Positions 11,801 to 19,742 of a stretch of DNA of 64,000 nt are shown in pieces. Every line of letters starts with the position of its first letter. Position 1 is the first letter of the stretch. The stretch covers positions 34,770,877-34,834,876 of the forward strand of contig JAKSZU010000016.1 of the NCBI GenBank assembly GCA_026018925.1. The letters are read 5' to 3'. A program made the position numbers and the translations under genes. Below the pieces are notes generated by a model. That model did not search any database. It was not told the DNA's origin and was given only the letters and a program-made list of their open reading frames with translations. Source of the DNA: Tupaia tana. Lineage: Eukaryota > Chordata > Mammalia > Scandentia > Tupaiidae.

Positions 11801-12761
11801 CAGCAAAACTTCATGAGACAGCCCTGCATCATGCAGCCAAGGTGAAGAACGTTGACCTCATTGAGATGCTCATTGAGTTTGGAGGCAACATCTATGCCCG
11901 GGACAACCGGGGCAAGAAGCCGTCCGACTACACGTGGAGCAGCAGTGCCCCTGCCAAGTGCTTCGAGTACTATGAAAGTGAGCCGGGCTTTGGGGACCAG
12001 GCACCTCTGTCCTTCCGCGAGTGCCCTGGCTTGCCAGTTCTCCTTTCATTTCACTGAAGACTTAATCTTTAGTCCTGTGCTCCCTGTTCTTTGCCACGAG
12101 GACGTGTATTTGAATACTTTTCTGGATCTGTTTTGTACTGATGCCCAAGTTCTTCCTGGGGTCCCTGTGGCCTGCAACGTTTACTAGTGAGAGGGGGGCT
12201 TGAGGCCTAGAGCCACGAGAGCTGGTTGCTGACCCTGCCCAGCACCAAACCATTGCTTTGTTTGGCTGGAAGATTGACAAACATGTTGACTAGCTCCAGA
12301 TTAGTTCTTTGCTGACAAATCTGTGTGCTGAATTATAATGCTGTGGCTCAAAACAAAATACCCCCAAACCTAAGACTCTTAAGACAAAAATTAAAACAAC
12401 CCTCCCTCCAAAAAAAACAATGAAAAGAAATCCTAGTGGACATCACCTCAATCCATTTCCTGGTCTTCCTTCTTGGCTATCTTTCATGGTAATCTCCTGA
12501 GAAGGCATGTAAAACATATCCTATTTCCAGGGAAGAGGGGCTTTTTCAATTCCATCTTAGTTTTTAAGATGTTGAGAGACGTTAGACTCTTCCTGAAACT
12601 AACCTCATGTCCTTCCTCACTCCTTTTTTCCAGAGACACCTCTGACCCTGTCACAACTCTGCAGGGTAAGCTTGAGGAAAGCCACCGGTGTCCGAGGGCT
12701 GGAGAAGATAGCCAAGTTAAACATCCCTCCCCGGCTCATTGATTACCTGTCCTACAACTGA
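1698..12761 (+). CDS. ASB13: ASB13, ankyrin repeat and SOCS box protein 13 (exons 2-6; exon 1 outside window)
   Basis: Five exons (1698-1885, 3534-3684, 5390-5524, 11786-11977, 12634-12761) splice in frame through GT-AG introns. They give 794 coding nt, which is 264 codons plus stop after a codon split with the missing exon 1. With a 43-nt exon 1, as I recall for the human gene, the protein would be 278 aa, the known family length. The order is six ankyrin repeats (about residues 18-210), a linker, then a SOCS box (about 237-278) with an Elongin BC-box core (LSQLCR) and a Cul5-box-like IPPRLIDYL. Family knowledge: ASB proteins are substrate receptors of Elongin B/C-CUL5-RBX2 ubiquitin ligases, acting in cytosol and nucleus. 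The substrate cannot be read from sequence. The reading frame is fully intact, so the gene looks functional. Start codon and promoter are upstream of base 1. The symbol is assigned by recognising the protein; other ASBs are much less similar. Confidence 0.95.
2206..2437 (-). mobile_element. Old tRNA-derived SINE (long type, divergent)
   Basis: Antisense landmarks in order: AAATTTGCCAGAGAGAGAG, CACAATCCCTTCTCCATTTC, GGGCACACATGCACATG, GATTTGAACCATGTGG (decayed B box), and the head TTAACCACTAGACTAGGGACAGGCCC. Confidence 0.8.
2393..2473 (+). repeat. Left arm of an 81-bp perfect inverted duplication around exon 3
   Basis: Every base of 2393-2473 is the reverse complement of 3791-3871. The arm spans the 5' head of the SINE at 2206-2437 and about 36 bp of its non-repeat flank. 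The two arms therefore share a junction and are not two independent SINE insertions. Confidence 0.95.
3242..3421 (-). mobile_element. Short tRNA-derived SINE (type B)
   Basis: Poly(T) start, AATTATTTATTTAACTTT, TTGACCAGAGAGGGACAGAG, AAGCAGCTAGGTCCGGGACT, then the head GTTGGCCATATGGGAGTTC...CATGCCATCTGCCGGCCC. In this type the tRNA head is joined directly to a TC-rich tail. Confidence 0.85.
3534..3684 (+). CDS. ASB13: ASB13 exon 3 (ankyrin repeats 3-4)
   Basis: The acceptor is CCATGAG at 3527-3533, with a weak polypyrimidine tract. The first codons are VDARNIDGSTPLCDAC, completing the loop after exon 2. The exon encodes about residues 78-127 and ends inside HEACMSG with one base of the next glycine codon. 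The donor is a perfect G/GTGAGT at 3685. This is the only exon bracketed by the 81-bp inverted duplication (2393-2473 and 3791-3871). A short tRNA-SINE lies 110 bp upstream in antisense. Confidence 0.95.
3685..5389 (+). other. ASB13: ASB13 intron 3
   Basis: GTGAGT...AAG intron of 1.7 kb. It holds the right arm of the inverted duplication (3791-3871) and otherwise sequence without recognised young repeats. The antisense 240-codon open frame at 4224-4946 shows no protein-like motif and I treat it as chance. Confidence 0.85.
3791..3871 (-). repeat. Right arm of the 81-bp inverted duplication
   Basis: Exact reverse complement of 2393-2473. It contains only the first ~45 bases of the SINE head plus the same non-repeat flank, then stops abruptly. 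The SINE body is absent, so this arm is the copy and the 2206-2473 region the likely source. Confidence 0.95.
5390..5524 (+). CDS. ASB13: ASB13 exon 4 (ankyrin repeat 5)
   Basis: The acceptor is TGCTTTAAG at 5381-5389. The two first bases complete glycine, and the exon continues SSECVRLLIDVGANLE, then a further ankyrin signature, GTPLHVACAREHLDCV. It encodes about residues 128-172 and ends in KVLLKAG with one base of the next codon. The donor is G/GTGTGT at 5525, weaker than that of intron 3. It is 135 nt long (a multiple of three), so skipping would remove one ankyrin repeat without shifting the frame. Confidence 0.95.
5620..5795 (+). mobile_element. MIR SINE relic
   Basis: GTCAGTTTCCGCATCAGTAA followed by a TTGATGAGGATT motif and TAGGAGGTGCTCAACAAATG. 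This is the typical order of core-MIR, where the usual form is tcagtttcctcatctgtaaaa...gtgctcaataaatg. Confidence 0.75.
6219..6377 (+). repeat. (TTTC)n / (TTCC)n microsatellite
   Basis: About 160 bases of pure pyrimidine: TTTC units, then ten or so TTCC units, then TTTC again. It directly abuts the poly(T) end of an antisense SINE and probably grew from its tail. Confidence 0.95.
6378..6892 (-). mobile_element. Older tRNA-derived SINE split by a younger SINE
   Basis: The body (AGAGATTTTTTGCTATAAGGC ... ACACATGCCAAATGTGAG, 6378-6528) stops, a second SINE follows, and the head resumes at about 6797 (AATGTGAGTTTTAAGC ... GCCAACTGCTGGTTCC) ending at about 6892. The duplicated AATGTGAGTTTT marks the insertion site. 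Confidence 0.85.
6529..6795 (-). mobile_element. Young tRNA-derived SINE (type A), nested
   Basis: Complete CpG-rich copy: GAGAGGTTTTTCGCTATAGG at the tail end, GCGCGTGCGCTCGCCAGACA, CACCCCCCAGGGGGGATGG, and the head rich in intact CpGs (GACGCGAACCGCGGTCGAC). High CpG retention implies recent insertion. Confidence 0.9.
7100..7338 (-). mobile_element. Old tRNA-derived SINE (divergent long type) with (GA)n
   Basis: TTTTGCCTGAGGGTACATGT, a (GA)12 run, CTGCAATCCCTTCTTCATTTC, GGGCATGCATACACACATGCC, and the head GGATCCAGCTGCCTTAACC region ending near 7338. Confidence 0.75.
7777..7960 (-). mobile_element. Short tRNA-derived SINE (type B-like)
   Basis: AT-rich tail, ACTCACCAGAGAGAGAAAGA, AAGCAAGCCACCAGGTCTAG, then the head CTTGAACCACAGTAGGCC...CCACACCACCCGCTGACCCC. 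Confidence 0.75.
8640..8878 (+). repeat. Pyrimidine tract: (CTTT)n and (CCTT)n microsatellite
   Basis: About 240 bases almost entirely C and T, ending in about 15 CTTT units. It was not obviously seeded by a SINE. Long mirror-like pyrimidine tracts can form triplex DNA, but this is inference. Confidence 0.95.
9280..9543 (-). mobile_element. Young tRNA-derived SINE (type A)
   Basis: Poly(T), GAGAGGTTTTTGCAATAGGG, CACCCCCCAGGGGGGATGG, and the complete head ending AACTGCTGGTCCC. AGTGCAGG on both sides is a likely target-site duplication. Confidence 0.9.
9553..9804 (-). mobile_element. Old tRNA-derived SINE (divergent long type)
   Basis: Poly(T), TTGCCAAAGAGAGGGAGAG, a (G)10 remnant of the C/G hairpin, GGGCATCTATGCACATGCAC, and the head ending GCCACAGACTGGCCC. 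It abuts the SINE at 9280-9543. Confidence 0.8.
10050..10299 (-). mobile_element. tRNA-derived SINE (long type, intermediate age)
   Basis: TTTTTGCCATAGGAGGTGTG, GTGAGAAATCACTCCTCAGGG, CTCCATTCTCCTCTTGGAAT, and the head ending CCATACCACCCGTTGGCCCC. Confidence 0.85.
10850..11100 (-). mobile_element. tRNA-derived SINE (type A)
   Basis: AGAGATTTTTTGCTATGGGG, AAGAAATCACCCCTCCACAA, GGGCACGCATGCACATGCAC, TTTTAAGCCACTGGGTCTGG. The head ends at ATAACCATTATGCCATC with the last ~15 bases lost. Confidence 0.85.
11278..11505 (+). mobile_element. Third SINE type (type D)
   Basis: GGGGCCAAGTGATGGTGGTG head, CCACATGGGAAGGTCTTGGG, CTACCTGAGACTGGGGGTGG, GGTGCCTGTCGCTCTCTCTC, then an A-rich tail. A second copy with the same order lies at 35443-35660. 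The head is tRNA-like, but the body differs from types A-C. Confidence 0.75.
11786..11977 (+). CDS. ASB13: ASB13 exon 5 (ankyrin repeat 6 and linker)
   Basis: The acceptor is GGTCTCCAG at 11777-11785. The exon encodes about residues 173-236: ANVNAAKLHETALHHAA, then NVDLIEMLIEFGGNIYARD, and the linker KKPSDYTWSSSAPAKCFEYYE leading to the SOCS box. The donor is A/GTGAGC at 11978. At 192 nt it is also a multiple of three. It is separated from exon 4 by the largest intron in the window (6.3 kb). Confidence 0.95.
11978..12633 (+). other. ASB13: ASB13 intron 5
   Basis: GTGAGC...CAG intron of 656 bp. No recognisable mobile element, apart from a low-complexity A/C-rich patch near 12350-12430. Confidence 0.9.
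12634..12761 (+). CDS. ASB13: ASB13 exon 6 coding part (SOCS box and stop)
   Basis: The acceptor is TTTTTTCCAG at 12624-12633. The exon completes a lysine codon and encodes the last 41 residues, TPLTLSQLCRVSLRKATGVR, then LEKIAKLNIPPRLIDYLSYN, ending with TGA at 12759-12761. This is a SOCS box: the BC-box LxxxCR contacts Elongin C, and the proline-containing IPPRLIDYL is the position of the CUL5 box. The family needs both for ubiquitin-ligase assembly, and both are intact. Confidence 0.95.
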
Positions 12762-14505
12762 GCTGCAGGAGCTGGGCCGCTGGACAGAGTGCTGTCTGAG
12801 TGAATAACATAATTGCTACAGATAGAACAGTGGACCTTTGAGTTTCTTTTGGCCATCCTGTTTGGTCTTCTTTACTGAGCCCCAGTGAATGTTTCTAAGG
12901 CACTGGGAAGGCCTGTGTCTCAGGCCCAGTTATTGGTTTGACCCTGTGCTGGTTATCTGGAACCGAGAACTGATTGACTGCGTTACGGTCCTTTGTTAAA
13001 AGCACTCTCAGGATAGAGAGCTCAAAGAGCATGAGGCCAGGCAAGCTGGAGACTCAGAGCCTGCTGGTGGATTTTCAGGAGCCTGGGCAGCATGGCACAG
13101 ACATAGCAGGTCCCAGGTGCTGGCCGCTGCCTCTGAGTCAGCACGAGGTGGCCCTCCGTCTTCAAAGGGAAGAGCTGTGCTCTAGCATCTGGGCCCACAG
13201 AAGGTTGGATCCTGACCACATGCCCTGGGATGGCCTCTCTGCTCACATCCTGCCACTTGGACATGTTTTCTGTAGCAGTGGTGGCACTTGCCAGGGCCCG
13301 CCTGTGCCTAGGTGTATCCATCACTCAGGGGCTTCATACGGGTCTTAGTGGGGAAGTCTCAGGCTTTGAATTCCCCACAAGTAGCACAGTGTTTCTTAGG
13401 AAGTTTGTCTTTAGTTTGAGGTCTCCACTCTTTAAAACGTTTATGTAGGGGAACAAACATTTAGAGGAGGTAGGTAACTATGAGGTTTTTGTTAAGTCAT
13501 TCAAACAAAAGGTAACATGAGGTGGGTTAGTACATACTGTCATGGGCAGTCATTTCTGATACTGAGGGCCATTGGGAGACTCTAAGGATTATTTTTTATC
13601 TGTTTCTAGAGTGCCAAATGAAATATTCTCCCACCCTGAGAGTTTTGCTATTTCATTGAAGTTATAAAATTAGTAGAGGAGATTGCCGGCACCCAGTGGC
13701 TACTGTCACCTGTTTGTTCATTCAGGTTGCAGGTACTCAAGATGCATCTGTCATACGAAAGGCCTTGTTCCAGTGCTTTGAACTGGGTTGGAAAGAGACT
13801 TGTCAGCCAGGGCAAGAAAGGAAACTATTTCTCAATCCCTTCCTATAGCATTAGAAACAGGTATTTATACATCATAAGCCATGATGTAAAATATTAAGCA
13901 GCATATTCAGGTTGCATTTGCCTGCCTGAGATTCTGTATCCTAATAGCAATACCGTCCACATAAAAAGGAGTTAAACTGGAAGATTTGTGCATATCTGTT
14001 AGGTAGAGTTGGGCCTTGCTTTAAGCCAGTGTGTTCAGAATGGGAGTATGGGGTCTCTGGGCACTCTCAGGACTGCTCAAGCAGCCCCCCAACCCCTGAG
14101 ATTGTGTGGAACAGCATGAGGCTGAGCTGGCCTGAGTGGTGGCTTCTTTCTGCACAGATACTCTGGTGGGAACCGATGTGGTGACAATTTTGTGCTGGTC
14201 ACCGTGCCTGTTTTCCATCTCCACTGTTTTAGCCATTGTTATGATGGGGTTTCATCTTATACTGAAGAGAAGAGCCACTTAGGAGAATTTACAGTCTTAG
14301 ATTCAAGTTCTGGGAAAAATTAATGTTTCTGCATGTAATAATAATGATAAAAAAAAAAAGCAATGGTTCTGCCCCTTTGATCTCTGTAACAGCAACTTGC
14401 CTCTAGCAATGAAATCTGATAACCTCCTATACAGTACAGCTCGAAGTACAGAATCAGGTCCCCACACTCTTACTGCTCAATAAAAGTGGTTGATTAAAGT
14501 TCACC
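12762..14505 (+). other. ASB13: ASB13 3' untranslated region
   Basis: This runs from the stop codon to shortly after the AATAAA at 14479. It carries no recognisable SINE or LINE, unlike the sequence on either side, which fits a retained, selected UTR. The length of about 1.75 kb is reasonable for this gene. The exact cleavage site is inferred. Confidence 0.75.
14479..14484 (+). terminator. ASB13: Polyadenylation signal AATAAA of ASB13
   Basis: A canonical AATAAA is followed within 15-40 bases by a GT-rich stretch (CCCTTGTGTTCAC). It is the only canonical hexamer I noted in the repeat-free sequence after the stop codon, so it is the likely end of the transcript. Confidence 0.75.
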
Positions 14506-14960
14506 CTTGTGTTCACAGATGGTTTTCTTCTTTGGGACAGAAACACTGGAATGGGTTTCATCCAGTGTGAGTGTCAGGGGTCACTCTTATCTTTCAAAAG
14601 ATTTTGATAGTGCTATGCTTGCCAGGAAGGCACACCTTCTTGCTCCCCACTAGTCTCCTGGAGCTGCCATCAGCACCACCCCAGTGTGGGCTTTCTGAGG
14701 GGAGACAGACCCCACCCAAGGGACCAGGTCCTCCTACACCCTTAAACAAAATGTGACCATAAGTCACACTCCTCTGGGCCCGGACCATCTCAGCTGTAAA
14801 TCAGGATACTAGGTCAGGCTTGGATCTTTGTAAGGACCCAGATAACTAGTCATTGAACCAAGTCCTTTTGCAGGTGAAGAGATGAAGTGCACTAGCTTCA
14901 TGGTTTTTTGTGAAGTTGAAATTGGGCAATTAAAACATGCCTGGGGTTACTTCTGTATTG
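14506..14960. other. Intergenic sequence, no feature seen
   Basis: Immediately downstream of the ASB13 poly(A) site. No repeats or gene signals are recognised. Confidence 0.5.
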
Positions 14961-14965
14961 CAGCA

Positions 14966-15172
14966 GTTAAGTGCTGTGCTGAAGGAGCTGAATCTGACAT
15001 AGCTGATTATGGTGTGAATGCCAGCCCTGGTGGCTTGAAACACACTCCAGGTGTGTGTTTGTGTGTACATGTGCCCAAAGTCCTAGCAGGATGGAGAGAT
15101 GGAGGGAAATGGATTGCAGCATGACCGTGCCCCATTGAGGGGTACTTTCTCTGAATAAAAAAAAAAAAAAGG
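14966..15172 (+). mobile_element. Old tRNA-derived SINE (divergent long type)
   Basis: Sense copy: CCAGCCCTGGTGGCTTGAAA, GTGTGTACATGTGCCCAAAG, ATTGCAGCATGACCGTGCCC, followed by a poly(A) tail at about 15157-15180. Confidence 0.75.
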
Positions 15173-15297
15173 GAAAAAAAGCCTGAAGAATACGAAGTGC
15201 TTGAGTGGCCCCATTCAGGGACTAGGACAACTGGAGGTTTTCTGCCCAGACTTCACCTTCCTGACGCCAAGATCTAGCCAGGGTCAGAGTAATCTTT

Positions 15298-15562
15298 TTT
15301 TTTTTCTTTTTTTCTTTTTGAGAGGTTTTTGCTATAGGGTGCGTGCGCTTGCCAGACAGAGAGAGACAGAGACAGAAAGTGAGAAATCACCCACTGGGGG
15401 GATGGCCACGCCGCAATCCCTTCTCCTCCATTCTCCTCTCAGGATCTTGGGCACACATGCACAAGCACCCGGCGTCAGTTCAAGCCACCGGGTCCGAGAC
15501 TCGAACTGCGGTCGACTACGTGGGAGTCCAGCGACATAGTCATTACGCTAACTGCTGGTCCC
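15298..15562 (-). mobile_element. Young tRNA-derived SINE (type A) with target-site duplication
   Basis: T-rich start, GAGAGGTTTTTGCTATAGGG, and the complete head ending AACTGCTGGTCCC. The flanks AGGGTCAGAGTAATCTT and AGGGTCACAGTAATCTT differ by one base, a clear target-site duplication. Confidence 0.92.
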
Positions 15563-15579
15563 AGGGTCACAGTAATCTT

Positions 15580-16765
15580 CAATTCCCATGAAATCTGCTG
15601 TACGACGGGAGAATAACGATACCGCAGAGATTGCAGATCACTTCCTCCGGCATACCTCTGAATGCTCAGATTTAACTCCAAAAATCAAGGAACCAGAAAC
15701 CACCACAGAGGCAAAAGAAATACAAGAAGCCAAAAAAAAAAATCTTTCCCCCAAGGGAAAAGAGTAACTCATCTACTACAGACAATACAATGGAACTTGT
15801 AGAAATGTCAGATAAAGAATGTAGAATATTCATACTGACAAAGCTTACAGAGATGCAAGAGAAGAGAGACAATGGACTCCAGAAGATGTGGGGGAAAAAA
15901 GAGCCAACGAGTTCTAGGAGGTAAGGAAGTTTTTGCATGATCTGAAAGAGAAAATACATCATAAAAAAGAATCAAATAAAATTGTTATAGGTGAAGGCTG
16001 AAATACAAAACCTCCCTTGAAAGTATTAAAAACAGATTAGATCATGCAGTAGATCGAATCTCAGATGTAGAAGACAGAACCTCTGACTAGAAAAATTCAC
16101 CAAAAAGACTGAGAAAATAACCCCCCAAAATGAGAATAATAATACGAGTAATAGGGACCAGCAGTTGGCGTAATGGCTATGTCGCTGGACTCCAGGTAGT
16201 CGACTGTGGTTCAAGTCTTGGATCCGGTGGCTTAAACTCACGCCTGGTGCATGTGTGTGTGTGTCCAAGATCCTGAGAGGAGAATGGAAGAGAGAGGATT
16301 GCAGCATGGCCTTCCTCTCCGGGCGGCGGGGGGGGGGGGGGGGGGGGGTAATTTCTCTCTTTCTGTCTCTCTGTCACTGTCTTTCTGGTGAGCACACACA
16401 CCCTATAGCAAAAATACCTCTCCAAAGGGAAAAAAAAAAACCAACAAACAAAAAATGAGTAATACTAGATACCATTAAATGTCCAAACATCTGGATAATC
16501 AGTATCCCAGAAGGTGAAGAAACTAATAAGGGCATTGATAATCTATTCCATGAAATCCTGGAAGAAAATTTTCTGAACTAGAGAGGCTTTCAAATATCCA
16601 GACCCAAGAAATACAAAGGATCCCACATAGAATCAATCCAAGAAGATCTTCTCCAAGGTACATCATAGCCAGATTGACCAAAACCACAGACAGACAAGAT
16701 ACTAAAATTGGCAAGAGAGAATTGTCAAGTTACTTTCAAAGGATATCCCATCAGGCTAATGTTGG
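15580..16765 (+). mobile_element. LINE-1 5' UTR end and ORF1 fragment, SINE-interrupted
   Basis: Sense-strand L1 sequence begins in the 3' part of the 5' UTR and runs through decayed ORF1 coding sequence: N-terminal region near 15690, coiled-coil region near 15790-15960, and the RNA-binding domain near 16500-16760 with an ARENxQVTFKGYPIRL-like motif. A SINE (16155-16455) interrupts it. The same region is present in opposite orientation at 24.3-25.35 kb. Similarity to L1 ends abruptly near 16765. Confidence 0.8.
16155..16455 (+). mobile_element. tRNA-derived SINE (type A) inside L1, with expanded poly(G)
   Basis: Head GGGACCAGCAGTTGGCGTAA, body GAGAGGAGAATGGAAGAGAG, and an internal C/G hairpin replaced by a run of 21 G (16328-16348). 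It ends CCTCTCCAAAGGG plus poly(A). GAGTAAT on both sides may be the target-site duplication. Confidence 0.88.
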
Positions 16766-17124
16766 ACCAGTATCAAAACCAGCTTCCAGGCTGTCACAGG
16801 CAAGAGAGCACAGCTCTGTGCCAAAGCTAACTAATCTGCACATCACCACTGATTTTACAGTGTCTTGTGGAGAGTTGGTTGGACTTGTTTACCATCAGAA
16901 TGGATATACTATTGTGTTAAAAACAAGATGGAAAAGCTGCCAAGTTCTTGGGCGAGTGGTTGGTTGACGATGCTCAAGCTGTCGACATACTTATTGCGTA
17001 CTTTAGCAACTGTCAGAGAAACGGTGGTATAGGGTAAGGAGGTGCTTTTTAAAAATAGCTTATAAACTTCTTTAAAATGCAAGATAAAGTTATTATAACA
17101 GTGAAAAAAAAAAAAAAAAAAAAG
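16766..17124 (+). other. Unidentified poly(A)-ended segment, possible retrocopy
   Basis: Non-L1 sequence starts where L1 homology stops and ends in 21 A at 17104-17124. An open frame covers about 60 codons to 16967, but I do not recognise it as any protein. It could be a truncated retrocopy of a cellular transcript or unusual L1 sequence. Confidence 0.35.
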
Positions 17125-17142
17125 AAAGAAAACAGTATGAAG

Positions 17143-17440
17143 TGGTCCAGCAGGTGGCATAGAGGCTAAGGCAATGGATCTGTATAGTTGACTCTATGCT
17201 TCAAGTCCTGGACCTGGCAGCTTGAAAAACTCTCCAGACATGTGTGTGTGCATGTCCAAAATCCCAAGAGGAGAATGGCAGACAAGGGATTGTGGTGCGG
17301 TCATCCCCTCCAGGGGTGATTTTTCACTTTTCCTTTCTCTCTCTAACTCTGTCTCTCTGCAGAACACAAGCACTCTACAGCAGAAAACTAAAACCAAAAT
17401 TAAAAAAAAAAAATAAATAAATAAATAAATAAAAAATTTT
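17143..17440 (+). mobile_element. tRNA-derived SINE (long type)
   Basis: GGTCCAGCAGGTGGCATAGA head, CAAAATCCCAAGAGGAGAATG, a C/G hairpin (CCCCTCCAGGGG), a TC-rich run, then (AAAT)n. AACAGTATGAAG before and AACAATATGAAG after it are a probable target-site duplication. Confidence 0.88.
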
Positions 17441-17670
17441 TAAAAAACAATATGAAGCAAGTCTAGGATGCTATTATTTGCTTATGTTGAATGGTGAATG
17501 GATACATGGATATTATTCTCCATGTGTTTCAGTATTTAATTTTTTTCATAATAAAAATTTTATGCATAAAGCAGTGAAAGAAGGAAAAAAATGTCTTTCT
17601 TTTTTATTTTAAAAGAGAGACATCTGTGTTATCATTATAGTCTGGATTCTGCTTAAAAATACCCTTCAGC

Positions 17671-17850
17671 TGGGCCGGCAAGTGGTGTGGTGGTTAAGGT
17701 GCTAGACTCCCACATGACTGACCACGGTTTGAGTTCCAGACCTGAAGTGTTTCTCTCTCTTTCTCTTTCTCTCTCTGGCCCTCTCTGGTCAAATTAAGGA
17801 AAATAAATAAATAAGATAAATAAAGTTAAATAAAATCTTTTAAAAAAAAG
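17671..17850 (+). mobile_element. Short tRNA-derived SINE (type B)
   Basis: GGGCCGGCAAGTGGTGTGGT, then GGTTAAGGTGCTAGACTCCC, GGTTTGAGTTCC (B box), a TC-rich run, CTGGTCAAATTAAGGAAAAT, and an AT-rich tail. Confidence 0.88.
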
Positions 17851-18502
17851 ATCTTGTATTCCATAATGGATGTTGACACTTTTTTGAGGAACCCCCTCTT
17901 CTTAGATAAACTAGACTCTTATTGAAAGAGGATAATTTTTCCAGTTCTTAGTAGAAAGACTTTCAGTTTTTTCCTGTTTAGTATGATGTTAGCTACAGGG
18001 CTTTAATATATGGCTTTTACTGTGTTGAGAAATGTCACTTCTATGCCAATTTTGCTGAGAGTCTTAATCATGAAGGGATGTTGTATTTTTTAAAATGCTT
18101 TTTCTGCATTGATTGACATGATCATATGGTTTTTATCTTTTCTTTTGTTAATGTGATGTATTATATTTATGGTTTTGCTTATGTTGAACCACCTTGTATC
18201 CTTGGGATAAAGACTACCTGTTTGTGGTGTATAATCTATTTAACGTATTATTGGATATGATTTTCTAGTATCTGTTGAGAATTTTTGCACTTATTCATCA
18301 GAGCAAAAAAATAAAATCAATCCAGTTAAAAGATGGGCAAACGAGCTGGACAGAAAGTTTTCCAGGGAAGATATACGAACAGCCAAAACACATATGATAA
18401 AATGTTCAATATCTCTTATCATAGGGAAATGCAAATCAAAACCACAATGAAATACCACTTAACCCTAGTCAACTGGCTAAGATTAAAGAAATAAAAATGA
18501 GG

Positions 18503-18690
18503 GGCTGGCAGGTGATGTGGTGGTTAAGGGCGCTGGACTCCCACATGACTGACTGCTGTTTGAGTCCTGGACCTGGTGGCTTGCTTTCTCACTTTCCCTC
18601 TCTCTTTCTCTCTGTCTCTCTCTGGTCTAATTAAAATAAATAAACAAATTAGTAAATAAATTAAGTTAAATAATTCTTTAAAAAATAAAG
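18503..18690 (+). mobile_element. Short tRNA-derived SINE (type B) in L1
   Basis: GGGGCTGGCAGGTGATGTGG, GGTTAAGGGCGCTGGACTCC, the B-box region TTTGAGTCCTGG, a TC-rich run, CTGGTCTAATTAAAATAAAT. Confidence 0.88.
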
Positions 18691-18726
18691 AATGATAAGT
18701 GCTAATGAGGCTGCAGTGAAAAGGAA

Positions 18727-19003
18727 ACTTTTTTTTTTTTTTTTTTGGAGAGGTTTTTGCTATAGGATGCGTGCACTCGCTAGAAAGACAGAGAGAGACA
18801 GAGAGACAGAAAGCAAGAAATCACCCCCGCCAGGGGGGATGGCCACGCCGCAATCCCTTCTCCTCCATTCTCCTCTTGGGATCTTGGGCACGCACGCACA
18901 CGCGCCTGGCGTGAGTTTAAGCCACCGGGTCTGAGACTCAAACTGCGGTTGACTACATTAGAGTCCAGCAACATAGCCATTACGCTAACTGCTGGTCCCT
19001 TTT
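18727..19003 (-). mobile_element. Young tRNA-derived SINE (type A) in L1
   Basis: Poly(T), GAGAGGTTTTTGCTATAGGA, and the complete head ending AACTGCTGGTCCC. AGGAAACT occurs before the poly(T) and again at 19049, with an extra T-rich stretch (19021-19047) between. Confidence 0.88.
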
Positions 19004-19013
19004 TAGTTTTTTT

Positions 19014-19049
<36 letters not shown>

Positions 19050-19611
19050 GAAACTCTTACACTGTTGGTAGGAATGTAAATTAGTACAGTTACTGTGGAG
19101 AACAATATGGAGGTTCCTCAAAAACTTACAAATACAACTACCTTATGATCCAGCAATTTCATTCCTGGGTATCTACCCAAAGGACATGTATACACTGTCA
19201 GATAATGTTTGCACATCCATGTATATTGCAGCATTATTCACAATTGCTAAGACATGGAATCAACCCAAATGACCAAGAACAGATGAATGGATTGAAAAAG
19301 TGTGGCACATACACTATGTGGAATACTACTCAGCCATACAAAACTACATCCTGCATTTGATAGAAAGTGGACAAATATGGAAGATTTAATGCTAAGTGAA
19401 GCAAACCAGGCTAAGAAAGAGAGGGATTGTATGGCTCTACTTAACATATACTGAATGTCTGCACACTTTGGCAGAAACTGAAAGATTGGAAAGCATAAAA
19501 GCATGGACAGCAATCATCGATGCCAGAGATAGTTTGGGAGCAGGATGGAAAATGAGGGTGGGAGGGATCAAAAGGAAAATAAATAAGTAAAAAATAATAA
19601 TTTTAAAAAAG

Positions 19612-19742
19612 GAAGAGAATGGAGGGGAAGGGATTACAGCGTGGCCATCACCCCCTAAGGGTGATTTCTCACTTTCCCTCTCTCTGTATCTCTCTCTCCC
19701 ATAAGTGTGCGTGCCCTCTGGCAAACACCTGGAAAAAAAAAT
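19612..19742 (+). mobile_element. tRNA-derived SINE, 3' half
   Basis: GGGGAAGGGATTACAGCGTG, CACCCCCTAAGGGTGATTTC, a TC-rich run, and GCGTGCCCTCTGGCAAACAC. The tRNA head is absent. Confidence 0.7.

Larger units (their letters stand above)
17860..19608. mobile_element. LINE-1 3' fragment with a 5' inversion
   Basis: 17860-18295 reads as L1 ORF2 on the minus strand (e.g. TTGAACCACCTTGTATCCTT). From about 18300 to 19608 it reads as ORF2 3' end and 3' UTR on the plus strand (e.g. ATGATCCAGCAATTTCATTC, then GGAATACTACTCAGCCATAC). Head-to-head L1 pieces with the inversion in the 5' part fit twin priming. Two SINEs (18503-18690, 18727-19003) are inserted in the plus-strand part. Confidence 0.8.
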
